From NCBI RefSeq assembly GCF_016887965.1, contig NZ_JAFDVD010000012.1, positions 186,001 to 250,000 of the forward strand: 64,000 nucleotides of DNA, given 5' to 3'. The stretch is from Phycicoccus sonneratiae (lineage in GTDB: Bacteria; Actinomycetota; Actinomycetes; Actinomycetales; Dermatophilaceae). The translations under genes and the position numbers were made by a program. Of the stretch, positions 7,360 to 15,123 are shown piece after piece (position 1 is the stretch's first letter; each line of letters opens with the position of its first letter). The notes beneath the pieces were generated by a model, which ran no database searches, was not told the DNA's origin, and worked only from the letters and a program-made list of their open reading frames with translations.

Positions 7360-9252
7360 GTGCAGCCCGCCGCGCTCGTCGTCGCCCTCGTGCTCGTCGT
7401 CATCGTCGTCAGCCGACTCGCCGCCCCCCGCGGTGTGCCGGTCCCCATCGCCCTGCTCGGTGTCGGCGCCGTCCTGTCGGTCATCCCGCAGGTCCCGGAG
7501 GTCCGCCTCTCCCCCGACGTGGTCCTCTACGGCCTGCTCCCCCCGTTGCTCTACTCCGCGGCGCTGTCGAGCTCGCTCGTCGACATCCGCACCTACCGCT
7601 CGAAGATCCTCAGCCTGTCCGTCGGCCTGGTGCTCTTCACGGCCGTCGGGGTGGCCCTCGTCGTCTCGGCCCTCATGGACGTCGACTTCGCCCTCGCCCT
7701 CGCGCTCGGGGCCATCGTCGCCCCGCCGGACGCCGTCGCCGCCACCGCGGTCGCCCGGCGGATCGGCCTGCCCCGCAAGATCACGACGATCCTCGAGGGC
7801 GAGTCGCTCCTCAACGACGCGACCGCGCTCGTCACCCTCCGGACCGCGCTCGCCGCCGCCGGCCTCGCCGCCCACGGTGCCGGCGCACCGGCGGCGGGCA
7901 TCAGCCTCGGCTCGGTCGGGCTCGACCTCCTCGTCGCCGCCGTCGGCGGGGTGGCGGTCGGGGTCGTGGCCTACCTCGTCGTCGGGTGGCTGCGACGCCG
8001 CCTCACCGAGGTGCCGGCCGACACCGCCCTGTCCTTCATCGCCCCCTTCGTCGCGTACGCACCCGCCGAGGTCGTCGGCGCCTCGGGCGTCCTCGCCGTC
8101 GTCACCGCCGGCCTGCTGCTCGCCTACCGCGCGCCGGTCCTCCAGTCCGCCCCGTCGCGCCTCGCCGAGCGGATCAACTGGTCGAGCGTCACTTTCGTCC
8201 TCGAGAACGCCGTCTTCCTCCTCATCGGCCTCCAGGTGTGGAGCCTCGTCGGCGACACCCGCGACGGCGAGCTCGGCACCGGGCGCACGCTGGCGGTCGC
8301 CGGGGCCGTCCTCCTCACCGTCCTCGTGCTGCGCCCGGTGTGGCTCGTGGCGCAGTCCGCCCTCCAGGTGCTGCGCGGGAAGGCCGACCGCCGGGCGATG
8401 CTCGGGTGGTCGCTCGTCAGCGGCTGGGCCGGGATGCGGGGCGTCGTCACGCTCGCCGCCGCCCTCACCCTCCCCGAGGACACCCCGATGCGCCCCGAGC
8501 TCGTCCTCATCGCGCTCGTCGTCACGGTCGGCACCCTCGTGCTCCAGGGCACGACGCTCCCGGCCCTGGCCCGGTGGCTCGACGTCCGCGGACCGGACCC
8601 GCGCGAGGACGCCCTCCAGGAGGCTACGGTGCTCGGCGCGACGACCGGCGCCGGCCTGCGGGCCCTCGAGGACGACCCCGACGCCGACCCCGACGTCGTC
8701 CGGGTCATCCGTCAGCAGGCCGACGACCGGGTCAACCGCAGCTGGGAGCGGCTCGGCACCCTCGGCCCCGGCGACCGGGAGAGCCCGGCGGAGGCCCGGG
8801 CCCGGCTGCGGGTCGAGATGATCCACCACGAGCGCGAGGAGCTGCTGCGCATCCGGGCCGCCGGCCAGGTCGACCACGCGGTCCTCACGAGCGTGCTCGG
8901 GCAGCTGGACGCCGAGGAGACCGCGCTCGCGTGGTCGGCGACCCGGACGGCCGGCGTCCGCGAGTCCGAGCTGCGACCCCCCGAGCGGGTGGCCGGCGCG
9001 TGCGACCACCTCGCCGACGACGGTGCACCCCATCCGCCCTCGGAGACCGACGGCTGCCCCGAGTGCCGGGCGGAGGGCCTCACCTGGGTGCACCTGCGCT
9101 CGTGCACGACGTGCGGTCACGTCGGCTGCTGCGACTCCTCGGTCGGCAAGCACGCGACCGCCCACTTCCACGGGTCCGGCCACCCGGTGATGCGCTCGAT
9201 CGAACCGGGCGAGGCCTGGCGCTGGTGCTTCGTCGACGAGGTCCTCGGCTGA
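7360..9252 (+). CDS. Na+/H+ antiporter (CPA1 family) with C-terminal UBP-type zinc finger
   Basis: A 630-residue fusion. Residues 1 to about 415 form a CPA1/NhaP-type membrane antiporter with some 12 hydrophobic segments, the signature GAIVAPPDAVAATAV and the ESLLNDATALV motif whose acidic residues carry cations. A hydrophilic helical region follows. From about residue 548 to the end is a UBP-type zinc finger: CDH, then CPEC, SCTTCGHVGCCDSS, KHATAHFHGSGHPV and a final WRWCFVDE. This finger binds the ubiquitin C-terminal diglycine in eukaryotes; bacteria lack ubiquitin, so the ligand is unknown. GTG start with CACAAT seven bases upstream. It should export Na+ in exchange for protons at the membrane. 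Confidence 0.9.
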   Translation: MQPAALVVALVLVVIVVSRLAAPRGVPVPIALLGVGAVLSVIPQVPEVRLSPDVVLYGLLPPLLYSAALSSSLVDIRTYRSKILSLSVGLVLFTAVGVALVVSALMDVDFALALALGAIVAPPDAVAATAVARRIGLPRKITTILEGESLLNDATALVTLRTALAAAGLAAHGAGAPAAGISLGSVGLDLLVAAVGGVAVGVVAYLVVGWLRRRLTEVPADTALSFIAPFVAYAPAEVVGASGVLAVVTAGLLLAYRAPVLQSAPSRLAERINWSSVTFVLENAVFLLIGLQVWSLVGDTRDGELGTGRTLAVAGAVLLTVLVLRPVWLVAQSALQVLRGKADRRAMLGWSLVSGWAGMRGVVTLAAALTLPEDTPMRPELVLIALVVTVGTLVLQGTTLPALARWLDVRGPDPREDALQEATVLGATTGAGLRALEDDPDADPDVVRVIRQQADDRVNRSWERLGTLGPGDRESPAEARARLRVEMIHHEREELLRIRAAGQVDHAVLTSVLGQLDAEETALAWSATRTAGVRESELRPPERVAGACDHLADDGAPHPPSETDGCPECRAEGLTWVHLRSCTTCGHVGCCDSSVGKHATAHFHGSGHPVMRSIEPGEAWRWCFVDEVLG

Positions 9253-9281
9253 CGCGCCCGGCCGCCGTCTACGGTGACGCC

Positions 9282-9938
9282 ATGCCGCCGGTCACCCTGC
9301 TCCTCGCCTCCGCCTCCCCCGCCCGCCTCGCCACCCTGCGCTCGGCCGGGGTCGAACCGGTCGTCGTCGTCTCCCGGGTCGACGAGGACGCGGCCGTGGC
9401 CGCCGCCGAGGCCGAGCACGGGTCGCTGGCGCCCGAGGACGTCGCGCTGCTCCTCGCCCGCGCCAAGGCCGACGACGTCGCCGCGCGGGTCGGGTCGGAG
9501 GACGGGCCGGACACCGACCTGCTCCTCGGGTGCGACTCCGTCCTCGAGCTCGACGGCGAGGTGCACGGCAAGCCCGCGGACGCGGCCGAGGCGGTCGCCC
9601 GCTGGCGCCGGATGCGGGGACGGTCGGGGGTCCTCCACACCGGCCACTGGCTGCTCGACCTGCGGGGGCCCGACAACGGCGGCACCGGCGGGATGGTCGG
9701 GGGGACGGCCTCGACGACCGTGCACTTCGCCGACCTCTCCGACGCCGAGGTCGCGTCCTACGTCGCGACGGGTGAGCCGCTGCGGGTCGCCGGCGCCTTC
9801 ACGATCGACGGGCTCGGGGGTCCGTACGTCCGGGGCATCGAGGGCGACCCGGGGACGGTCGTCGGCGTCTCCCTGCCGCTGCTGCGCGAGCTCGTCGGCG
9901 AGCTGGGGGTGGCGTGGCACGACCTGCGGACCGACTGA
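9282..9938 (+). CDS. maf: Maf-family nucleoside triphosphate pyrophosphatase
   Basis: A 218-residue Maf/Ham1-superfamily house-cleaning enzyme that hydrolyses non-canonical or dTTP/UTP-type nucleotides to monophosphate and pyrophosphate. Motifs: the N-terminal LLASASPARLATLRSAG (the usual S-x-S-P-R-R is relaxed to SPARL), LLLGCDSVLELDG with the catalytic Asp, HGKPAD, and VASYVATGEPLRVAGAFTID. Leaderless pattern: TACGGT (9270-9275), six bases, ATG. In actinobacteria maf normally lies between accE and accA3; here the order is kept but accA3 is 18 kb further on. Confidence 0.93.
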   Translation: MPPVTLLLASASPARLATLRSAGVEPVVVVSRVDEDAAVAAAEAEHGSLAPEDVALLLARAKADDVAARVGSEDGPDTDLLLGCDSVLELDGEVHGKPADAAEAVARWRRMRGRSGVLHTGHWLLDLRGPDNGGTGGMVGGTASTTVHFADLSDAEVASYVATGEPLRVAGAFTIDGLGGPYVRGIEGDPGTVVGVSLPLLRELVGELGVAWHDLRTD

Positions 9939-9955
9939 GCTCAGCGCGCGACTGG

Positions 9956-9998
9956 CAAGTACTTGACACTATGGAAAGTACTTGCCTACGGTAGGGGT
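9956..9998 (+). promoter_or_regulatory. Promoter with two palindromic operators for the membrane protein/HTH pair
   Basis: CAAGTACTTG (9956-9965, perfect palindrome) and AAAGTACTTG (9975-9984) are 19 bp apart. TTGACA (9963-9968) and TACGGT (9987-9992), with an 18-bp spacer, form a near-consensus promoter whose start would fall at the ATG (9999). Operator 1 overlaps the -35 box and operator 2 lies in the spacer, so a bound regulator would block RNA polymerase. Confidence 0.75.
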
Positions 9999-10484
9999 AT
10001 GGACACCACCGAGGGGACCACGACCGACGACCTGACGCCGCAGGAGGCCCGCGAGCGCCTGGCCCGGGCCGAGGAGGCGAGGGAGCGCCGCAGCGGCGAC
10101 CGCCACGTGCACGGCCTCGCCACGGCCGGGTTCGGGCTGCTCATGGGCGCCTACCTCACCCTCTCGCGACTCGGGCAGGGAACCGGTTGGGAGACACCAC
10201 TGCTCGCGGCCTACGCGGGATTCCTCGTGCTGCTGACCCTCTGGCAGACGCGGGCGACCCGCAGCTGGCCGCGCCGGGCCCGGGCCGTCTGCTACAGCGG
10301 CCTCGCCGGCTCCGTCGTCCTCTTCATGGCCGGGATCATGACCTTCAACTACCGCGAGCACCAGCGCGAGCTGGCCGGGCTCGCGGCCGGTGAGGACCCG
10401 GTCCTCCTCGTGCTGGCCGGCGTGCTGGCCGCGCTGCCGATGGTCCTCGCCGGCATCGTCGTCCGCCGCGGGCCGCGGGCATGA
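9999..10484 (+). CDS. Small membrane protein, probable target of the adjacent HTH regulator
   Basis: A 161-residue protein not recognised as a named enzyme. A charged N-terminal helix (TPQEARERLARAEEARERRS) precedes four hydrophobic segments (roughly residues 42-60, 67-82, 93-115 and 132-150). It starts leaderless six bases after TACGGT. Its stop overlaps the start of a winged-helix regulator by ATGA, so the two form a coupled bicistron, and the promoter carries two operator copies. Such membrane-protein/HTH pairs are frequent in actinobacteria, but the stimulus and role are unknown. Confidence 0.8.
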   Translation: MDTTEGTTTDDLTPQEARERLARAEEARERRSGDRHVHGLATAGFGLLMGAYLTLSRLGQGTGWETPLLAAYAGFLVLLTLWQTRATRSWPRRARAVCYSGLAGSVVLFMAGIMTFNYREHQRELAGLAAGEDPVLLVLAGVLAALPMVLAGIVVRRGPRA

Positions 10485-10798
10485 GCGCTGACGGCGCGAC
10501 CCGTCCGGTCCACGCGCGGCACCGGCTCGACGAGGTGATCCACGCACCCGTGCGGTTCAGCATCGTCGCCACCCTCGCCGCCGTCGACGAGGCCGAGTTC
10601 GCCCTCGTGCGTGACGAGGTCGAGGTCTCCGACTCGGTGCTCTCCAAGCAGGTCTCGACCCTCGAGCAGGCCGGCTACGTCCGGGTCCGCAAGGGGTACG
10701 TCGGCAAGCGTCCGCGCACGTGGCTGTCGCTGACCCGGCCCGGCCGCGCGGCGTACGACGCGCACCTGGCGGCGCTGCGCGAGATCGCCGGCGCCTGA
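10481..10798 (+). CDS. Winged-helix transcriptional regulator (HTH_34 type)
   Basis: A 105-residue, single-domain winged helix. LDEVIHAPVRFSIVATLAAV is the signature N-terminal helix; DSVLSKQVSTLEQAGYVRVRKG is the recognition helix and wing, followed by RPRTWLSLTRPGRAAYDAHL. It belongs to the MarR/ArsR-like HTH_34 group, which lacks metal-binding cysteines here. ATGA overlap with the preceding membrane protein gene suggests it represses its own bicistron through the CAAGTACTTG sites at 9956-9984. That link is inferred from position and symmetry. Confidence 0.88.
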   Translation: MSADGATRPVHARHRLDEVIHAPVRFSIVATLAAVDEAEFALVRDEVEVSDSVLSKQVSTLEQAGYVRVRKGYVGKRPRTWLSLTRPGRAAYDAHLAALREIAGA

Positions 10799-10800
10799 CC

Positions 10801-10865
10801 CCGTCGAGAGTACAGAACACGCCGTGCGAGCCAGGGCCCGACGGCGTGTTCTGTACCTTCGACGG
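10801..10865. repeat. Long intergenic hairpin between convergent genes
   Basis: A 25-bp stem with two mismatches: left arm 10801-10825, right arm 10841-10865, 15-nt loop. The core arm is GTACAGAACACGCCGT. It fills the space between the HTH stop (10798) and the convergent carboxyltransferase stop (10868), so it could terminate both transcripts. The left arm recurs as a 24-bp identical sequence at 30167-30190, also at a convergent gene end, so it is a dispersed element. Confidence 0.85.
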
Positions 10866-10867
10866 GT

Positions 10868-12451
10868 TCAGACCGGGGGGACGTCCCGGCGCTTGGTCGC
10901 GAAGTGCCGGTCGCGCCGGGCCGCGTACCGCAGCCGGTGCAGCAGCTCGGCACGCAGCTCCTCGGGCTCGACGACGTGGTCGACGACGAGGTCGGCGGCC
11001 AGCCGCTCGAGGTCGACGTCCTCGAGGTACTCGGCGCGGCGCGCCGCCACAAACGCGTCGCGCGCCTCGGCTCCCTCGGCGGCCTCGACCTCGGCGATCT
11101 TGTTGGCGTACACCGCGTTCACCGCGGCCTCCGGACCCATGACCGCGATCCGGGCCGTGGGCAGCGCGATCGTGGCGTCCGGCGCGAACCCCGGTCCGCC
11201 CATCGCGTACAGCCCTGCGCCGTAGGCCTTCCGGACGACGACGCAGAACTGCGGGACGGTGGCGGAGGCGACGGCGGACACCATCTTCGCCCCGTGCCGG
11301 ATGATGCCGCCGCGCTCGACCTCGGAGCCGATCATGAAGCCCGGGACGTCGGCAAGGTAGACGAGCGGGATGGAGAAGGCGTCACACAGCCAGATGAAGC
11401 GGGCGGCCTTGTCGGCGGAGTCGGTGAACAGCACCCCTCCCTTGACCGCCGAGTTGTTCGCGACGACGCCGACCGTCTCGCCCGCCATCCGGCCGAAGCC
11501 GACGACGAGCTCAGGGGCGAAGAGCGGCTTGAGCTCAAAGAAGCTGTCGTCGTCGACGAGCCCCTCGATGAGGTCGTGGACGTCGAACGGCTGGCTCTCG
11601 CGCTCGGGGACGCTGGCCCGGGTGAGCGGCTCGGCCGGCTCCTCGGCGTGGTAGCTCGGCGGGGTGCTGCGCCACGAGTCCGGGACGTACGAGAAGTACA
11701 GGCGGGCCAGCTCGATGGCCTCGGTGTCGTCGGCGGCGAGCAGGTCGCCGACGCCGGAGACGGTGCAGTGCATCCGCGCGCCGCCCATCTCCTCGAGCGA
11801 GACCTTCTCGCCGACGACCATCTCGGCCATCCGGGGGCTGCCCAGGTACATCGACGCGTTGCCCTCGACCATGATGACGAGGTCGCAGAAGCTCGGGATG
11901 TACGCGCCGCCGGCCGCCGACGGGCCGAAGAGGCAGCAGATCTGGGGCACCTTGCCGGACAGCGCCACCTGGTTGTGGAAGATGTGCCCGGCGCCGCGCC
12001 GGCCGGGGAACATCTCGACCTGGTCGGTGATGCGGGCTCCCGCCGAGTCGACGAGCCAGAAGACCGGCAGCTCCTCGCGCAGGGCGGTCTCGGTGGCCCG
12101 GACGATCTTCTCGACGGTGCGCGCACCCCACGACCCGGCCTTGACGGTGGGGTCGTTGGCGATGACGACGACCGGTCGGTCGTCGACCGTCCCGCGGCCG
12201 GTGACGACGCCGTCGGCGGGCAGGCCGGCGGCCAGCGCGCTGGCGTACCGGCCGTCCTCGACGAACGAGCCCTCGTCGAGCAGGAGGGCGAGGCGGTCGC
12301 GGACGTAGAGCTTGCCCTGGCTCGCGAGCTTCGCCGCGGCCTTCTCGGTGGGTGCGGCCGAGGCGGCCCGGGCCGCCTCGAGGCGGGCGCGGACGTCGGC
12401 GACGCGCGGGTCGGTGCCCTGGGCGTCCGGGGTCACGGAGTCGGTGGTCAT
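10868..12451 (-). CDS. Acyl-CoA carboxylase beta subunit (methylcrotonyl-CoA-type candidate)
   Basis: A 527-residue biotin-dependent carboxyltransferase. N half: VDSAGARITDQVEMFPGRRGAGHIF and GPSAAGGAYIPSFCDLVIMV. C half: RKAYGAGLYAMGGPGF, where the Asp that marks propionyl-CoA enzymes is Leu. The DQVEMFPGR insertion resembles methylcrotonyl-CoA carboxylase beta. It is coupled (ATGA) to an upstream acyl-CoA dehydrogenase, and a LiuR-like MerR regulator diverges from the pair. This fits leucine/isovalerate breakdown. No biotin carboxylase, enoyl hydratase or HMG-CoA lyase gene adjoins it, so it must borrow an alpha subunit, perhaps the one at 28359. The substrate is inferred. Confidence 0.8.
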   Translation of the reverse strand: MTTDSVTPDAQGTDPRVADVRARLEAARAASAAPTEKAAAKLASQGKLYVRDRLALLLDEGSFVEDGRYASALAAGLPADGVVTGRGTVDDRPVVVIANDPTVKAGSWGARTVEKIVRATETALREELPVFWLVDSAGARITDQVEMFPGRRGAGHIFHNQVALSGKVPQICCLFGPSAAGGAYIPSFCDLVIMVEGNASMYLGSPRMAEMVVGEKVSLEEMGGARMHCTVSGVGDLLAADDTEAIELARLYFSYVPDSWRSTPPSYHAEEPAEPLTRASVPERESQPFDVHDLIEGLVDDDSFFELKPLFAPELVVGFGRMAGETVGVVANNSAVKGGVLFTDSADKAARFIWLCDAFSIPLVYLADVPGFMIGSEVERGGIIRHGAKMVSAVASATVPQFCVVVRKAYGAGLYAMGGPGFAPDATIALPTARIAVMGPEAAVNAVYANKIAEVEAAEGAEARDAFVAARRAEYLEDVDLERLAADLVVDHVVEPEELRAELLHRLRYAARRDRHFATKRRDVPPV

Positions 12452-13635
12452 GCCGGGAGGCCGAGGCCCTTCGCGAGGACCATCCGCTGCACCTCGGAGG
12501 TGCCCTCGCCGATCTCGAGGATCTTCGCGTCGCGGTAGAACCGGGCCACGGGGTACTCCTCCATGAAGCCGTTGCCCCCGAAGACCTGGGTGGCGATTCG
12601 GGTGGCGGTCACGGCGGCCTCGGAGGTGTACAGCTTGGCCTTCGCGGCGGCCTGCTTGACCTCCTCGACCGAGCGGCGGCCGGCCTCGTGCTCGTCCTTG
12701 AGCCAGGCGGCGCGGTAGGTGAGCAGCCGCGCGGCGTCCTCCATGACGGCGAGGTCGGCGACGGGGAACGCGACCCCCTGGTTCACGCCGATGGGGCGGC
12801 CGAACGCGGTGCGCGTCTTCGCGTAGGCGGCGGCCTCCTCGCGCATCCGGGTGATGAGGCCGAGGGCGAGCGCGCTGATCGCGATGCGCCCGTCGTCGAG
12901 GGTCTTGAGGAACTGGTGGAAGCCCCGCCCACGCTCGCCGAGGAGGTTGGCCTCCGGGACGCGGCACCCGGCGAACGAGAGCCCGTGGGTGTCGGAGATG
13001 TTCCAGCCCATCTTCCGGTAGGCCGGCTCGACCGTGAAACCCGCTGTGCCGGACGGGATCATGATGGCGCTGATCTCGGGGCGGCCGTTCTCGAGGGTGC
13101 CGGTGCGCGCCGTGACCGTGACGACCGAGGTGATGTCGGTGCCGGAGTTCGTGATGAACGCCTTCGCCCCGTCGACGACCCAGTCGCCGCCGTCGAGCAC
13201 CGCCTTGGTGCGGGTGGCGCCCGCGTCCGACCCGGCGTCCGGCTCGGTGAGGCCGAAGCCGGCGAGCGCGCGACCGGCGACGAGGTCGGGCAGGAAGCGC
13301 TCCTTCTGCTCCTCGCTGCCGTAGGTGAGGATCGGGTTGATGCCGAGGCCGACGCCGGCCGAGAGCGTGATGCCGATGGACTGGTCGACCCGGCCGAGCT
13401 CCTCGATGGCGATGCACAGGCTGGTGAACGCGCCGCCGTCGGCGTCCTCGAGCGAGCCGCCGAAGGCCTCCGGCACGACGAGCCCGAAGAGCCCGAGCTC
13501 GCCCATCCGCGGCACGAGGTCGGCCGGGAAGTGGTGGTCCTCGTCCCACTGCGCGACGTGCGGCTCGACGGCCTCGGTGGCGAACTCGCGGACGACCGAC
13601 CGGAAGTCCTCGTGGTCCTTGCTCAGCTCGTACAT
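12448..13635 (-). CDS. Acyl-CoA dehydrogenase (isovaleryl-CoA-type candidate)
   Basis: A 395-residue FAD-dependent acyl-CoA dehydrogenase that forms the alpha-beta double bond of an acyl-CoA and passes electrons to ETF. Visible motifs: FGLTEPDAGSDAGATRT (FAD/substrate loop), WNISDTHGLSFAGCRVP, TRTAFGRPIGVNQGVAFPVADL, QVFGGNGFMEEYPVARFYRDAKILEIGEGTSE. The last stretch carries the usual short-chain enzyme pattern; the catalytic base could not be placed with certainty. First gene of the operon with the carboxyltransferase (ATGA overlap). Divergent to a MerR regulator with a strong palindrome between them. Isovaleryl-CoA is the most likely substrate, by context. Confidence 0.85.
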   Translation of the reverse strand: MYELSKDHEDFRSVVREFATEAVEPHVAQWDEDHHFPADLVPRMGELGLFGLVVPEAFGGSLEDADGGAFTSLCIAIEELGRVDQSIGITLSAGVGLGINPILTYGSEEQKERFLPDLVAGRALAGFGLTEPDAGSDAGATRTKAVLDGGDWVVDGAKAFITNSGTDITSVVTVTARTGTLENGRPEISAIMIPSGTAGFTVEPAYRKMGWNISDTHGLSFAGCRVPEANLLGERGRGFHQFLKTLDDGRIAISALALGLITRMREEAAAYAKTRTAFGRPIGVNQGVAFPVADLAVMEDAARLLTYRAAWLKDEHEAGRRSVEEVKQAAAKAKLYTSEAAVTATRIATQVFGGNGFMEEYPVARFYRDAKILEIGEGTSEVQRMVLAKGLGLPA

Positions 13636-13698
13636 GGGCGCCCCTTCGCGCTCGTGGCTCCGGCCCCGGGTCGCGGTGGCCGGCTGGTGGTCACGTTC

Positions 13699-13735
13699 TT
13701 GACGTTGACGTCAACGTAAAGCAATACTCGGCCCC
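13699..13735. promoter_or_regulatory. LiuR-like operator and MerR promoter
   Basis: ACGTTGAC/GTCAACGT (13702-13717) is a perfect 16-bp palindrome, extended by TTG on the left and AAA on the right. It resembles the ACGT-spaced sites of LiuR, the MerR-family repressor of leucine and branched-chain acid degradation. It lies between divergent starts at 13635 and 13736. AATACT (13723-13728), seven bases before the MerR GTG, is a likely leaderless -10. Confidence 0.7.
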
Positions 13736-14158
13736 GTGACAAGCCCGAGCACCACCGCCGCACCCGGCGCCGTCGACCCCGCGAGCCCCACGTGGACCAT
13801 CGCCGAGGTCGCCGAGGAGTTCGGGGTCACCCACCGCACGGTCCGCCACTACGAGGACCTCGGGCTCATCTCCCCCGAGCGCCGCGGCACCACCCGGGTC
13901 TACCACCGCCGCGACCGCACCCGGCTGGGGCTCATCCTGCGCGGCAAGCGGCTCGGCTTCCCGCTCGAGGAGATCCGCACGATCATCGACCTCTACGACG
14001 CCCCGCGCGGCCGGCGCAGCCAGCTCGAGTACGTCCTGGCGCAGATCGACGAGCGCCGCGAGGACCTCGAGCAGCGGCGTCGCGACCTCGAGGCGGCCCT
14101 CTCCGAGCTCACCGAGTTCGAGCGCCGCTGCCGCTCCGACCTCGAGCGGATGGCCTGA
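13736..14158 (+). CDS. liuR: MerR family regulator, LiuR-like
   Basis: A 140-residue MerR regulator. The winged HTH is plain: TWTIAEVAEEFGVTHRTVRHYEDLGLISPERRGTTRVYHRRD. It is followed by the dimerisation coiled coil (QIDERREDLEQRRRDLEAAL). There are no metal-binding cysteines, which separates it from metal sensors. LiuR proteins sense branched-chain acyl-CoA intermediates and repress acyl-CoA dehydrogenase/carboxylase operons; the divergent operon here is exactly that pair, and the intergenic palindrome resembles the LiuR site. The symbol is given on context and motif; the ligand is not shown. Confidence 0.8.
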   Translation: MTSPSTTAAPGAVDPASPTWTIAEVAEEFGVTHRTVRHYEDLGLISPERRGTTRVYHRRDRTRLGLILRGKRLGFPLEEIRTIIDLYDAPRGRRSQLEYVLAQIDERREDLEQRRRDLEAALSELTEFERRCRSDLERMA

Positions 14159-14173
14159 CCGTCCCGGGACCGC

Positions 14174-15100
14174 TCAGGACGGGGCGCCGAGGAAGGCGTC
14201 GATCTCGGCGCGGGTCGGGGCGGTGTCGGGGCCGCGCCGGGTGACCTTGAGGGCCCCCGCGGCGTTGGCCCGGGCCGCGGCGTCGGCCCACGGGAGCCCC
14301 GCCGCCCGCTCGGCGAGGAGCACGCCGGTGTGCGTGTCGCCCGCCCCGTTGGTGTCGACCGGTCGGCGCGGGTGGCCGGGGACGAAGACCTGCTCGTCCC
14401 CCTCGCGCACGAGGCATCCGCGCGGTCCGTCGCGGACGATGGTGACGGCGCCCGGCCGGAGCATCGCCGCGACGACCTGGGCGGCCTCGCGGATGCCACG
14501 GACGCCGGCGAGTGCGTCGGCCTCGTCGGCGTTGCCGGTCCACACGTCGGTACGGTCGAGGACGGCGTCGCGCACCCGCGCCTCGACCTCGACGAGGGCC
14601 GCTCCGGGGTCGAGCACGACGACCACCTCAGGGCCGAGGGCGCCGAGCCACTCGACGAGGGGGTCCCGCGTCCGGCCGAGGAGGCTGTAGCCGCTGACGC
14701 ACACGAGGTCGCCGGGGCCGGGGTCGCTCGTGGCGAGCGAGGCGATGCTGATCTCGCGCTCGGCGCCCTGCGTCGTCACGAAGGTCCGCTCGGCCGTCGG
14801 CTCGACGAGGACGACGCAGACGCCGGTGTCGAGGTCGGGCACCGGCGGTGCGGAGAGCTCGACGCCCTCGGCGGCCAGGGCGGCCCGGACGAGGTCCCCG
14901 TTCGGGCCGGTACCGACCGCGCCGGCGTGCACGGCACGGGCCCCCGAGCGGGCGGCCGCGAGGAGGATGGTGACCGCTCCCCCGGCGTACCGGTGGTACG
15001 AGCCGGCCATGACGTTGCCGCCACGAGCGGGCAGCACCGGCACCTCGAGCACCGCGTCGACGAGCGCCTGGGCGGTGTGGATGACGCGGGGGGCGGCCAT
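14174..15100 (-). CDS. PfkB-family (ribokinase-like) carbohydrate kinase
   Basis: A 308-residue ribokinase-fold sugar kinase. Evidence: the N-terminal glycine-rich MAGSYHRYAGGAVTILLAAARSGA segment that contacts the sugar, VVVLDPGAALV, TGNADEADALAG, and the ATP/catalytic motif DTNGAGDTHTGVLL with its base Asp. Substrate unknown; the fold covers ribose, adenosine, fructose phosphates and others. It is monocistronic, with TAGGGT six bases before its ATG on the minus strand (plus-strand 15107-15112). Confidence 0.85.
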   Translation of the reverse strand: MAAPRVIHTAQALVDAVLEVPVLPARGGNVMAGSYHRYAGGAVTILLAAARSGARAVHAGAVGTGPNGDLVRAALAAEGVELSAPPVPDLDTGVCVVLVEPTAERTFVTTQGAEREISIASLATSDPGPGDLVCVSGYSLLGRTRDPLVEWLGALGPEVVVVLDPGAALVEVEARVRDAVLDRTDVWTGNADEADALAGVRGIREAAQVVAAMLRPGAVTIVRDGPRGCLVREGDEQVFVPGHPRRPVDTNGAGDTHTGVLLAERAAGLPWADAAARANAAGALKVTRRGPDTAPTRAEIDAFLGAPS

Positions 15101-15123
15101 GCGCCGACCCTAGTGCCGCTCGG

